64,000 nt of DNA from Nitrospina sp. LS_NOB (GTDB lineage Bacteria > Nitrospinota > Nitrospinia > Nitrospinales > VA-1), in assembly GCA_001542995.1 (NCBI GenBank), contig LFLA01000021.1:186001-250000 (forward strand), given 5' to 3'. The notes under the pieces were generated by a model. That model saw nothing but the letters and a program-made list of their open reading frames with translations, was not told the DNA's origin and ran no database searches. The position numbers and the translations under genes were made by a program. Positions 1 to 8,396 of this stretch are shown here, piece after piece (the first letter of the stretch is position 1; every line of letters starts with the position of its first letter).

Positions 1-698
1 CTGACCAGATTGGTGACAAAAAAATATATATCGCCGATGGGCACCACCGTTATGAAACCGCTCTGGCTTTCGCAGAAGCTAATCAAGGCAAAGTAGAAGA
101 TTGCGCCCATGTCATGATGTTCCTGACCAATATGGATTCGGACTCCATGTCGATCTTTCCCATTCATCGAGTGGTGAAAAGTCCGGAACCGTTTGACCGC
201 AAGTCGTTCCTTAAAAAAGCCGGAAAATATTTTGACATCACCCCCTGGTCTGGCCCGCTAAATGGAGCAGAAGTAAAATCCAAACTACACGAACTGGGGA
301 ACGCGCAAATCACTTTCTGCGCTTATATGGGGAAAGACCACACCTTCATTTTGAAAGTTAAAGACCCTAAAAACGTTATACCCCTTTTGGACCACGACGA
401 ACCCGAGGACATGCAGGCTCTTGATGTCGCTCAACTCCACGCCCTTCTTTTTAGACACATTCTCAAGATCGATACCCGGGAGAAGACCGGCCAACAATAT
501 GTTTCCTACAAGGTGAATTCTGAGGAAGCGATGGGAATGGTAGATAGCGGCGAATACAATGTGGCATTTTTCATGAACCCCACTCTCATAGAACACGTGC
601 GACGGTTGGCGGAAAAAGGCGTGCGCCTGCCGCAGAAAGCCACCTTTTTCTATCCCAAACTTTTATCGGGACTGGTCATCAATAAATTTGGACCATGA
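1..698 (+). CDS. DUF1015 family protein, 3' part
   Basis: The reading frame is open from the window edge (first full codon at position 3), so the N-terminal part lies outside. The visible segment opens with the hallmark DUF1015 signature ADGHHRYETAL (codons at about 36-68). The rest, about 230 residues, matches the C-terminal part of this widespread cytosolic family. Its biochemical role is not established; some members sit next to serine or phosphoglycerate metabolism genes. The gene ends 61 bp before engB, and its stop codon lies inside a short sequence that is repeated at the engB start. The family call is secure from the signature; the function is unknown. Confidence 0.88.
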   Translation, partial: DQIGDKKIYIADGHHRYETALAFAEANQGKVEDCAHVMMFLTNMDSDSMSIFPIHRVVKSPEPFDRKSFLKKAGKYFDITPWSGPLNGAEVKSKLHELGNAQITFCAYMGKDHTFILKVKDPKNVIPLLDHDEPEDMQALDVAQLHALLFRHILKIDTREKTGQQYVSYKVNSEEAMGMVDSGEYNVAFFMNPTLIEHVRRLAEKGVRLPQKATFFYPKLLSGLVINKFGP

Positions 699-770
699 AA
701 ATATTTTTCAGCATTGTTGTCTACGATCATAGGGAGTTGGCCATCAATAGATTTGGACTATGAAAATTAT
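674..770 (+). repeat. short direct duplication at the DUF1015/engB junction
   Basis: Bases 674-704 and 739-770 are near-identical over about 30 bp, with only a few substitutions. Both copies carry a CATCAATA-ATTTGGAC core followed by ATGAAAAT. The first copy spans the stop of the upstream gene and the second spans the engB start codon, so the first contains an abandoned ATG. It reads as a local duplication of about 65 bp. Confidence 0.7.
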
Positions 771-1347
771 ATCCACGGAGTTTATAACCGGGGCCGTTTC
801 GGCCAAGCAATACCCAAAAGGAGCGCTTCCTGAATTCGCGTTTGCTGGCCGTTCCAATGTGGGCAAGTCCTCTCTCATCAAGTCCTTACTCAACCGGAAA
901 AAACTGGTGCGCATCAGTTCTTCTCCCGGCAAAACCCGAGAAATTAATTTTTTCAACATCAATGATGCAATGATGTTTGCCGACCTTCCAGGCTATGGGT
1001 TTGCCAGAGTCCCCCCGGCCCTGCAGAGGCAGTGGAAAAAAATGATCGAGGAATACCTGACCCAGCGCGAACCTCTCACCGCCATCGTATTCATCGTTGA
1101 TGTTCGGCGCAAACCAACTGAGTTGGATTTGACCTTGAAAGAATGGCTGGAGGAATTGGATAGAGACTATATTCTGGCGATCACCAAGGCCGACAAACTC
1201 TCCGCCTCGGAGCGTAGTAAACAGGTGAAAATAATTAAATCCGCATTCATGGGTAAAAACGCTCTGGACTTCACGGTCTACTCCAGCAAAAACCATACGG
1301 GGAGAAAAGAACTCTGGGCCCAACTACAAAAGCTTGCCCACCACTAG
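760..1347 (+). CDS. engB: ribosome biogenesis GTP-binding protein EngB/YsxC
   Basis: This 195-residue TRAFAC GTPase acts in the cytosol in late 50S subunit assembly. Visible motifs are the G1 Walker A GRSNVGKSSL (about residues 30-39), a G2 threonine in the PGKTREINFF stretch, G3 DLPGYGFA (about 75-82) and G4 TKAD (about 143-146). Length and motif order are typical of EngB. The ATG at 760 sits inside a duplicated segment, and the first copy of that segment carries a competing ATG at 695 that cannot produce this protein. It lies 61 bp downstream of the DUF1015 gene, and the two may be cotranscribed. Confidence 0.95.
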   Translation: MKIISTEFITGAVSAKQYPKGALPEFAFAGRSNVGKSSLIKSLLNRKKLVRISSSPGKTREINFFNINDAMMFADLPGYGFARVPPALQRQWKKMIEEYLTQREPLTAIVFIVDVRRKPTELDLTLKEWLEELDRDYILAITKADKLSASERSKQVKIIKSAFMGKNALDFTVYSSKNHTGRKELWAQLQKLAHH

Positions 1348-1417
1348 CAGGGTGCTGGAAAACTCGTATAGCTGTGTTAGGCTCTTCAAAACAATGTCAA
1401 CGTAAGGGGAAAACACT

Positions 1418-2011
1418 ATGACGAAAAATATTTTTATCGGATTAGCAATACTTGCAATATTGTCCGAAACTGCCTTTGCTGGTCCATTTGGGCTTTCTAT
1501 GGGAATGAAGAAATCTGACTTTAAAGGGGAATTGGAAAAACTCGGCGGGTTGAATGAATATAGATACAAAACAGGTACTGTACCGAAAGAACACAGCGCC
1601 TTTGACTACTACATTGTAAAAATTACCCCTCAAACCGGTCTTTGCCATATAACAGCAGTAGGAAAAAATATAAGCGTAAATGCTTATGGTGATGAAGCAC
1701 AACGTGCATTTGATAGCATGGAGTTAAAACTCAAGAAATCCTATGGCAGTAATACAAGGTTTGATTATTTGCGTGATGGAAGCCTTTGGGATGGACCGAG
1801 ATATTGGATGCGAGTGTTAAAAGAAGAAGAAAGAACATTAATGGTACTCTGGAATAAGAAAGCTGGGTCAACTTTAAAAGACAACCTAGGAGCCGTGGCG
1901 CTTTCGGTCAAAGGAATCGGACTAACAACAGGATATTTGAGACTTGAGTATGCTTTTACAAATAAATACACATGTGATGCTGAAGTGGCGGCAGAAGATA
2001 GCGCACTATAA
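1418..2011 (+). CDS. secreted hypothetical protein
   Basis: A 197-residue protein with a clear Sec signal peptide: a Lys near the N-terminus, a hydrophobic run IGLAILAIL and a probable cleavage after TAFA (about residue 21). The ATG follows a good ribosome site (AAGGGG at about 1405). The mature part starts with a segment resembling PFGLSMGM, a pattern seen near the start of several small periplasmic proteins that begin with the words GLxxGM and carry a weak repeat. I do not recognise a family with known function. Codon use is more AT-rich than engB upstream, so it may be accessory. Confidence 0.75.
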   Translation: MTKNIFIGLAILAILSETAFAGPFGLSMGMKKSDFKGELEKLGGLNEYRYKTGTVPKEHSAFDYYIVKITPQTGLCHITAVGKNISVNAYGDEAQRAFDSMELKLKKSYGSNTRFDYLRDGSLWDGPRYWMRVLKEEERTLMVLWNKKAGSTLKDNLGAVALSVKGIGLTTGYLRLEYAFTNKYTCDAEVAAEDSAL

Positions 2012-2041
2012 ATGGATGGGTTTCTTCAATAGTTCGAGTAG

Positions 2042-2347
2042 CAGGAGCATCATTCCCAGCGGCATCATCTCTTGTTCGGTTTCAATCAGAAATTGATTCA
2101 AGAAGCACTGTTAGACCGGGTGGCTAAGCCAGGGAATCCTGTAAGTTGCTTACATCATGATATTCCAGAATTATCTAATATATACCAGCAACTAAAAACT
2201 GATAACTCGACAAAGCTGGATTTTGATGATGAATTTTATACAGGAAATGATTTGCTGGACTTGCAATGGATGCCCTATTCCAAGGGAGACCTTTGCGTAA
2301 GTCGAAAAAAAACAGAAAAGCGAGATTCTTCACTACGTTCAGAATGA
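2042..2347 (+). pseudogene. unrecognised open frame, probably a gene remnant
   Basis: The frame is open from 2042 to a stop at 2347. It has no ATG at its beginning (only a TTG at 2072) and no ribosome site. The predicted roughly 90-residue product has no family I recognise. Its last 15 codons run into a dispersed repeat, which suggests the original 3' end was replaced. It could be a real short gene but is more likely debris. Confidence 0.3.
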
Positions 2348-2440
2348 CAATACAAGGCTATTTTATCATTCTGAGGAACAACGTGACGAAGACGTGATAT
2401 TTTTCCTTAAACTTCGTGCCCCGCAGGGGTAATCTCGGGG
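2319..2440. repeat. dispersed intergenic repeat
   Basis: AT-balanced intergenic DNA containing two inverted statements of a TCATTCTGA-type core (about 2335-2380) and a GCCCCGCAGGGG hairpin (about 2419-2430). Related pieces recur at 10671-10790 and 11505-11563. The remaining bases up to the terminator at 2648 show no gene. Confidence 0.5.
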
Positions 2441-2647
2441 TTATGCAAAGGTCTCGTTTTAAAAGAGTGGTTAAATTTAAAGAAACCTATAAACTTTTCC
2501 GGCTGCTCCGATGCGGAGCTTCTTCCAAAGACAAAAATGGCGGGCACTGATATAGTCTCATCCGTCTACCAGTCCTGGCTCCGGGAACAACCTTGATGTT
2601 AAATAGCACTTATCAACCAGGCAGATAGAATACAAAGCATAAAATAA

Positions 2648-2681
2648 AAAACCCCTTCCCCGAAAAAGGGAAGGGGTAATG
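2648..2681 (-). terminator. Rho-independent terminator of the ferredoxin gene
   Basis: On the minus strand, ACCCCTTCCC pairs with GGGAAGGGGT around a short loop, followed by a T-rich tract (TTTTTTATTTTAT). It lies about 60 bp downstream of the ferredoxin stop codon at 2743 and is correctly oriented for it. Confidence 0.88.
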
Positions 2682-2742
2682 ATTGGGTGCCAGTTCTGCC
2701 TTATTGCTTCGCCCAAAAAGTTTTGCCTTCGGCCGCTAGTCG

Positions 2743-3069
2743 TTATCCCCAAAGTTCGTCCGGGACTTCCAGGCGGTCTATCTTTTTACCTTGGGCAATA
2801 TGCTGGTCAAGAATTTCATCCACATCTTCCGGCTGGACCTTCTGGTACCAGACACCATCCGGGTAAACGACAACGACAGGGCCCACTCCACAAGGGCCAA
2901 GGCATCCGGTATTCGCAACCATGCATTTGCCAAACAACCCTTTTTGCTCCAGCCCCATTGATATCTTTTCAAAAATGGCATTGGAACCCGTTTCTCCGCA
3001 GGAGCCTCTAGGGTGCCCGGGCGGGCGGCTGTTGGTACACACTAAAATATGATAACTTGGTTTCGGCAT
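2743..3069 (-). CDS. thioredoxin-like [2Fe-2S] ferredoxin
   Basis: A 108-residue cytosolic electron carrier of the Shethna-type / NuoE-like thioredoxin-fold family. The cluster ligands are visible: Cys11 in the HILVCTNSR loop, Cys24 in PRGSCGE, then a second pair in the MVANTGCLGPCG loop (about residues 56-60). The C-terminal YPDGVWY and the PEDVDEIL helix are also typical. The gene is monocistronic, reads away from the AmgK-like gene, and is closed by a strong terminator at 2648-2681. The partner enzyme cannot be deduced from the neighbours. Confidence 0.9.
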   Translation of the reverse strand: MPKPSYHILVCTNSRPPGHPRGSCGETGSNAIFEKISMGLEQKGLFGKCMVANTGCLGPCGVGPVVVVYPDGVWYQKVQPEDVDEILDQHIAQGKKIDRLEVPDELWG

Positions 3070-3146
3070 CAGTAAATCTCCGTTCAGGTTTATTGAAAAA
3101 CAGAATGCTACATTAGATGTTTGACAAAGGAAATAGTTTTTTTTAA

Positions 3147-4250
3147 ATGGAAGTTTTCAACACAAAACCAGACAAAACAGATGGCTCCCCAGAGGAGCGG
3201 TTTGATGAGAACTATTTAAAGTCCTGGCTGGAACCTCTCATCAAGAAACCTGTCTCCCATTTTGAGTTTTTCACCCTGAAAGGCGATGCATCCGACCGAA
3301 GTTATTTCCGCGTCAACTACTGCGTGAAAAGTCTTCCAACACAAGAATCATCGATCATTGTCATGCAATTGAAGGAACCGGACTCTGAAAATGAACCGGA
3401 CTTCAACCGCATGCAAAAATTCCTGACACATCTGGATATACCGGTTCCTGAAATTTTATATTACGATGCCGGTAGGGGACTGCTTTTCCTTGAGGATGGG
3501 GGCGATACGCATTTGGCGGATCTGGCCCACAATTCCCTCGGGGATATTATTTCCTGGTACCAGAAAGCCATAGAAATTATTGTAGCCATGCAGACCCGCG
3601 TCACCCAGAACATGCAACCTGATTGCCCTGCCTATGCGCTGAAGTTTGATGTTGAAAAACTGATGTGGGAAATGGACTTCATGATAAAACATTATATTCA
3701 GGGATTCCTGAAGCGTGGACTAAATCAGGACGAAGAGTCGGAAGTCCGGACAGCCCTGCTTGGACTCTGCGAAACCCTGGCCGAAGAGGAAAGGGTTTTT
3801 GTTCACCGGGATTTTCATTCAAGAAATTTGATGGTCCTGAAGGACGACCTTCTGCTCCTTGATTTTCAGGATGCCCGGATGGGACCACGCCAATATGATC
3901 TGGTATCCCTTTTGAAAGATTCGTATGTTATCCTGAAAGAAGAAACCCGCAATGAATTGTTGAGCTATTACCTTCAGCGTATGGAGCGGGAAGAAGGCCG
4001 ACAAATTCCCCATTCTCCTTTCCTGAAAATTTTTGATTGGATGTCGATCCAGCGAAACCTGAAAGCCATCGGCACCTTTGCGTTTCAATACATCGAACAT
4101 AAGAATGAACGATACCTGGAATACCTTGACCCTACTTTGCACTACATCCGGGACACCCTCCATTCCCGGCCAGACCTGGAACCGCTCGGACAGGTTTTAA
4201 AACAGGCGATTCCCAGACTCAACGCAAATACCGGAATTGATCGACCATGA
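3147..4250 (+). CDS. AmgK-like sugar kinase (aminoglycoside phosphotransferase fold)
   Basis: A 367-residue cytosolic kinase. The segment GDASDRSYFRV (46-56) is the nucleotide-binding start typical of the AmgK/COG3178 group, HRDFHSRN (220-227) is the catalytic loop, and LDFQDARMGPRQYDL (about 238-252) carries the metal-binding Asp. Characterised AmgK phosphorylates the anomeric position of N-acetylmuramate and N-acetylglucosamine for peptidoglycan recycling; that substrate is inferred here. The stop overlaps the lptG start by four bases (ATGA), so the two are translationally coupled. The N-terminal extension of about 25 residues is polar and variable. Confidence 0.85.
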   Translation: MEVFNTKPDKTDGSPEERFDENYLKSWLEPLIKKPVSHFEFFTLKGDASDRSYFRVNYCVKSLPTQESSIIVMQLKEPDSENEPDFNRMQKFLTHLDIPVPEILYYDAGRGLLFLEDGGDTHLADLAHNSLGDIISWYQKAIEIIVAMQTRVTQNMQPDCPAYALKFDVEKLMWEMDFMIKHYIQGFLKRGLNQDEESEVRTALLGLCETLAEEERVFVHRDFHSRNLMVLKDDLLLLDFQDARMGPRQYDLVSLLKDSYVILKEETRNELLSYYLQRMEREEGRQIPHSPFLKIFDWMSIQRNLKAIGTFAFQYIEHKNERYLEYLDPTLHYIRDTLHSRPDLEPLGQVLKQAIPRLNANTGIDRP

Positions 4251-5347
4251 TGATCCTCAAAAAATATGTATTGTTCATGTTTCTAAAAGTCTATCTGTTA
4301 ACCGTGGGTGGTTTGATCGGGATTTATTTGATCATTGATTTTTTCGAGCGGGTGGATGAGTTCATGGTAAAAGACGCTCCGCTTATTGATCTTGTTTCTT
4401 ATTATGTTTACAAAATACCTTTCATTGCCGGCTATATGGCACCCCAGAGCGTGCTTTTGGCAACTGTCATCACACTCGCCTCGCTGGCAAGGCAAAATGA
4501 GTTCACCGCCATGAAGGCCTGCGGAATCAGTGTCACCGGCATCACATTCCCCATCATCGGTGCATCGGTTGTTATTGCTCTTCTGGTGTTAGCCAGTAGA
4601 GAATACCTTGCTCCCATCACCAACCAAAAAATGAACTATATTTTTTATAGCAAGGTTCGGGGAAATGTAACCTATGGGAAAATAGAAAAAAAGAATCTAT
4701 GGTTCAAAGCTAAGGACCATGCTATTTGGAGCGTTAACTCCTTTGACCCGGAAAAATCCGCCCTCCAGGGGGTCATCATTTTGATGCCGGATGAAGACTT
4801 TGGAATCAGACAGAGAATCGATGCCCGGAGTGCTATCTGGTCGGTGAACAAATGGTATTTCAGTGATGGCTACATTCGTCAATTTAACAAGGAAGGCCTG
4901 GTGTCCACAGAATTCTTCGAGAGCCGGTCGTTCCCGGTTTCTGAAATCCCGAAAGATTTTGCCAAGATAATAAAAAGACCGAAAGAACTGAGCCTTCGGG
5001 AAATGTACGCGACCATTCAGTTGCATGCTCAGGAGGGCAAGGACACCTCTCAAGAATGGATCGATCTGCATCGCAACCTGTCTTATCCTTTCATCAGCGT
5101 TGTTCTAGCCTTGCTGGCGATTCCCTTGTCATTGAGGTCCAGCAGGCATGGGGGCCTGCTGTTTTGTGTGGGGGTGAACCTGGCAATGGGTTTTGCTTTC
5201 TCTTTTCTCTATGCACTCAGCATATCTCTGGGCCGCGGGGGAACCTTTGATCCGATTCTGGCCGCATGGGGTCCCAACCTGCTGTTCACATCTCTTGGAT
5301 TTTATTTATTGCTCACCATGGACAGTGAAAAGGCTTTCCCGATTTAA
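4247..5347 (+). CDS. lptG: LPS export ABC transporter permease LptG
   Basis: A 366-residue YjgP/YjgQ-family inner-membrane protein. Together with LptF and the LptB ATPase it extracts lipopolysaccharide from the inner membrane into the Lpt bridge. The topology is typical: an N-terminal helix (about 8-30), two more helices before residue 120, a periplasmic beta-jellyroll (about 125-265) and three helices at the C-terminus. The early motif FFERVDEFM is characteristic of LptG/LptF. It overlaps the upstream kinase gene by four bases. LptF and LptB are not in the window. LptG rather than LptF is the better call from the short spacing and the DFFE motif, but the two paralogues are similar. Confidence 0.88.
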   Translation: MMILKKYVLFMFLKVYLLTVGGLIGIYLIIDFFERVDEFMVKDAPLIDLVSYYVYKIPFIAGYMAPQSVLLATVITLASLARQNEFTAMKACGISVTGITFPIIGASVVIALLVLASREYLAPITNQKMNYIFYSKVRGNVTYGKIEKKNLWFKAKDHAIWSVNSFDPEKSALQGVIILMPDEDFGIRQRIDARSAIWSVNKWYFSDGYIRQFNKEGLVSTEFFESRSFPVSEIPKDFAKIIKRPKELSLREMYATIQLHAQEGKDTSQEWIDLHRNLSYPFISVVLALLAIPLSLRSSRHGGLLFCVGVNLAMGFAFSFLYALSISLGRGGTFDPILAAWGPNLLFTSLGFYLLLTMDSEKAFPI

Positions 5348-5355
5348 CGTTGAAT

Positions 5356-5375
5356 CCCACAAGTGGGTTTTATTC
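5356..5375 (+). terminator. weak hairpin after lptG
   Basis: CCCAC-AA-GTGGG followed by TTTTATT, immediately after the lptG stop. The stem is only five pairs, so this is a weak terminator or attenuator candidate. Confidence 0.45.
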
Positions 5376-5448
5376 CCCGTGGTTTTCTACGTCTTTTAAA
5401 ATTACTCTTTATTAGGATACCTCATCCACTTGCGGCGGGATTGCTCAT

Positions 5449-6381
5449 TTGAAAAAAATCGCTTCCATTGATATTGGTTCCAACACCGTTCGGCTTCTGA
5501 TTCTGGAATTTGACAAGAACCGGGATTTCCACATCCTGGCATCCCGAAGGGTGATCACCCGCCTTGGGGAAGGGATGGACACCCACGGGAAACTGATGGA
5601 GCCTCGAATGTCTGCAACCCTCTCGGCTTTGTCTACATTCCGCCAGGACTGCCTGAATCATGGCAACCCTCCCTTACACGCTGTGGCCACCAGTGCCATT
5701 CGGGAAGCCTCCAACGGTAAGGAGTTTGTCCGGCTTGCCCGGGAAGAAACCAGCATCGAAATTAAAATCATCCCTTGGGAAGAAGAGGCCCGCCTCACCC
5801 TGGAAGGCGTGTTCTGGAAAATACCGCATGAAAACCGCAAGAGTCTCACTCTCGATATCGGCGGCGGCAGTACCGAGTTCATACTCTCTGAAGGAAAAAA
5901 AATCGCCGGATTTTGCAGTAGCTCTTTAGGAGTGGTGAGGCTGACAGAAAAATTTATTCACCAGCATCCGGTGGATAATGCAGAGTACAAAAACCTGACC
6001 ACCCACTTAAGCAACGAATTGCAAGCGATCAAGAAAAAACTCTCGGCCTTCATACCGCAGGTATTGATCGGTACAGCGGGGACCGTCACCACATTAGCCG
6101 CTTTAAAAGAAAATATTTTCCCTTATGATCCCGAAAAAATTCATGGCGCATTATTACCCCGGCAGGACATCGAAACCCTGATTCAAGACCTGAAAAAAAA
6201 GTCTCTCAACGAACGGTTGGCGTTAAAACCTCTTGAACGGGGCCGGGAAGATTTGATCATAGCGGGAACAGCAATCGTTCTGGAAACCATGCGGACGTTT
6301 CAATGCGATCCCTTGATAGTCAGCGAATACAGCCTGCGGGAAGGAATCATCCTGAAAGTCCTGGAAGCCGGGGCGCCCTGA
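5449..6381 (+). CDS. Ppx/GppA family phosphatase
   Basis: A 310-residue actin-fold phosphatase that hydrolyses polyphosphate and/or pppGpp, linking phosphate storage and the stringent response. The N-terminal SIDIGSNTVRLLI (about 6-18) is the phosphate-1 loop, the conserved TSAIREASN segment follows (about 80-88), and LDIGGGSTEF (about 139-148) is the phosphate-2 loop. The length is that of the short two-domain class without the HD extension. The start is TTG at 5449, because no ATG in frame precedes the actin-fold strand; GGCGGGA at 5434-5440 can serve as a ribosome site. It is followed by a separate ilvB unit. Confidence 0.92.
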   Translation: MKKIASIDIGSNTVRLLILEFDKNRDFHILASRRVITRLGEGMDTHGKLMEPRMSATLSALSTFRQDCLNHGNPPLHAVATSAIREASNGKEFVRLAREETSIEIKIIPWEEEARLTLEGVFWKIPHENRKSLTLDIGGGSTEFILSEGKKIAGFCSSSLGVVRLTEKFIHQHPVDNAEYKNLTTHLSNELQAIKKKLSAFIPQVLIGTAGTVTTLAALKENIFPYDPEKIHGALLPRQDIETLIQDLKKKSLNERLALKPLERGREDLIIAGTAIVLETMRTFQCDPLIVSEYSLREGIILKVLEAGAP

Positions 6382-6480
6382 CACGGACCTCATATTTCCC
6401 ATAAAACCCTGACTAAAAAGAGCTTGAGGGTTGATTGAATTTGACTTCAAGGTCCATTTCAGATATGGTTTTCCATCACC

Positions 6481-8280
6481 ATGACTACTAAAAAGAATTC
6501 CGCAAAGAAGCTGGTTTCCATCAAGAGATCCCCGAAATCTTCAGGTCACCCCATGAAAGGTCGGGATATTCTGGTTAAAGCTCTTGAGAATGAGGGAGTC
6601 AAAGTTATTTTTGGCTATCCTGGCGGAGCTTCCATGGAAATCCATCAAGGACTGACCCTGACTAAGAAAATACGCATGGTTCTGCCCCGCCACGAACAAG
6701 GCGGTTCCTTCGCGGCAGGGGGCTATGCCCGCGCCACCGGAGAAGTTGGGGTTTGCCTTGCAACATCGGGTCCCGGAGCCACCAACCTGATCACCGGCAT
6801 CATTGATGCCAAGATGGATTCCATTCCCCTTGTCGCCATCACCGGCCAGGTACCCAGTGCGGTTCTAGGCAGTGACGCGTTTCAGGAAACCGACATCATG
6901 GGGGCCACGTTCCCGCTGGTTAAGCACAGTTATATGATCCAGAATGTCGCGGAAATTCCACGGATCGTTAATGAGGCATTCCATATTGCCCGGACCGGCA
7001 GACCCGGACCGGTTCTGATCGATATTCCTAAAGATATTCAACAGCAGGAAGGCATCGCTGATTTTGACGTTTCGTTTGATGTTCCCAGCTATCGGCCCAA
7101 CGTAAAGCCCTCGATACTGCAATGTAAAAAAGCGGCGCACGCTATTCAAACTGCAAAACGTCCACTGATATACGCGGGGGGCGGCATCATCAGCAGTGGC
7201 GCTTCGGAAGACTTGCGGGCCTTTATTAAAAAAACCGGCATCCCCGTCACCACTACGGTAATGGGCTTGGGGGCAATCCCCTCCAACGATCCACTTTCTT
7301 TACGCATGTTGGGAATGCACGGGGCGGTTTATGCCAATATCGCTATCAACCATGCCGATCTGGTTATAGCCATGGGTGTGCGTTTTGACGACCGGGTCAC
7401 CGGCAAACTTGCAGAATTCTGCAAAAACGCACAGTTCATTCATATTGATATCGACCCAACGGAAATCAATAAAAATATCACGGTGGATATCCCCATTCAG
7501 GGAGACGTTAAGCAGGCGTTGAAAATTCTTCACGGCTATGTCGAACCCAAGAAAGATATCAAGCCATGGATCAAACAAATACAAGGCTGGAAAAAAGAAT
7601 TCCCCCTGGAGTTTAAACTTAAGAAGGGTGAAATTGTTCCGGAATCTGTCGTCAGCGAAATCAACAAGCTTGCACCCAAGGACACTATTTTTTCCGTCGG
7701 TGTAGGCCAGCACCAGATGTGGGCGGCTCAGTTTCTCGATTTTGATGAACCCAATAACTGGTTGTGTTCATCCGGCTTGGGGGCAATGGGATATGGACTG
7801 CCCGCCGCCATGGGAGCTCAGGTTGCGTTTCCCGACCGACAGGTGATCAACATTGAAGGGGATGGAAGTTTTCTGATGAATATTCAGGAACTGCAAACCC
7901 TGAAAATAGAAAATATCGCGGTAAAAAATATTATTCTCAACAACGCTCATCTAGGAATGGTGGCCCAGTGGGAAGACCGTTTTTACAAATCCCTTCGCGG
8001 CCATACTTTCATCGGCGATGCCAACTTTGCCGAGGTCGCGCACGCTTTTGGAATCAAATCTGAAAGTATTACCGAGCAGAAAGATGTTGTTCCGGCTTTA
8101 AAGCGCATGCTCAAACACAAGGGCCCTTATGTTCTGGATGTTAAGTATCCTTACAACGACAAAGTCCATGGACATGTCATGCCGATGATTCCGGCGAACC
8201 ATACTTATCTGGACACCTGTCTGGACGCTTCCACCTCGCTTCGGGATTACTGGAAAAAGAAAGGTGTGCTGGAAGAATGA
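6481..8280 (+). CDS. ilvB: acetolactate synthase large subunit (anabolic type)
   Basis: A 599-residue thiamine-diphosphate enzyme that condenses pyruvate (or pyruvate and 2-ketobutyrate) at the head of branched-chain amino acid synthesis. Catalytic Glu72 lies in PRHEQGG, the ThDP/Mg motif starts at GDGSF (about residue 460), and MVAQWE with the conserved Trp marks the anabolic FAD-dependent class. A Lys/Ser-rich extension of about 26 residues precedes the catalytic domain; a second ATG at 6553 (MKGRDIL) could be the true start. No ilvH regulatory subunit or ilvC follows, which is unusual because these normally form one operon. A 32-codon frame overlaps the stop. Confidence 0.94.
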   Translation: MTTKKNSAKKLVSIKRSPKSSGHPMKGRDILVKALENEGVKVIFGYPGGASMEIHQGLTLTKKIRMVLPRHEQGGSFAAGGYARATGEVGVCLATSGPGATNLITGIIDAKMDSIPLVAITGQVPSAVLGSDAFQETDIMGATFPLVKHSYMIQNVAEIPRIVNEAFHIARTGRPGPVLIDIPKDIQQQEGIADFDVSFDVPSYRPNVKPSILQCKKAAHAIQTAKRPLIYAGGGIISSGASEDLRAFIKKTGIPVTTTVMGLGAIPSNDPLSLRMLGMHGAVYANIAINHADLVIAMGVRFDDRVTGKLAEFCKNAQFIHIDIDPTEINKNITVDIPIQGDVKQALKILHGYVEPKKDIKPWIKQIQGWKKEFPLEFKLKKGEIVPESVVSEINKLAPKDTIFSVGVGQHQMWAAQFLDFDEPNNWLCSSGLGAMGYGLPAAMGAQVAFPDRQVINIEGDGSFLMNIQELQTLKIENIAVKNIILNNAHLGMVAQWEDRFYKSLRGHTFIGDANFAEVAHAFGIKSESITEQKDVVPALKRMLKHKGPYVLDVKYPYNDKVHGHVMPMIPANHTYLDTCLDASTSLRDYWKKKGVLEE

Positions 8281-8375
8281 AATCGCCCGGCTGGCTGAAA
8301 AAATTTCCTGAACAGAAAATTATTTTTGAGGTGGATGCGGCTTTCGAAGCCTGTCAACTCATAAGAAAACCCTGA
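8277..8375 (+). CDS. possible 32-residue coupled peptide
   Basis: An ATG overlaps the ilvB stop in the ATGA arrangement and opens a 32-codon frame ending at 8375. The predicted peptide starts MKSPGWLKKFPEQ and has no recognised family. The position is exactly that of a translationally coupled small gene, and it is where ilvH would normally begin. Chance is a realistic alternative. Confidence 0.3.
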   Translation: MKSPGWLKKFPEQKIIFEVDAAFEACQLIRKP

Positions 8376-8396
8376 CTCTTTTGATCGGAACACTTT

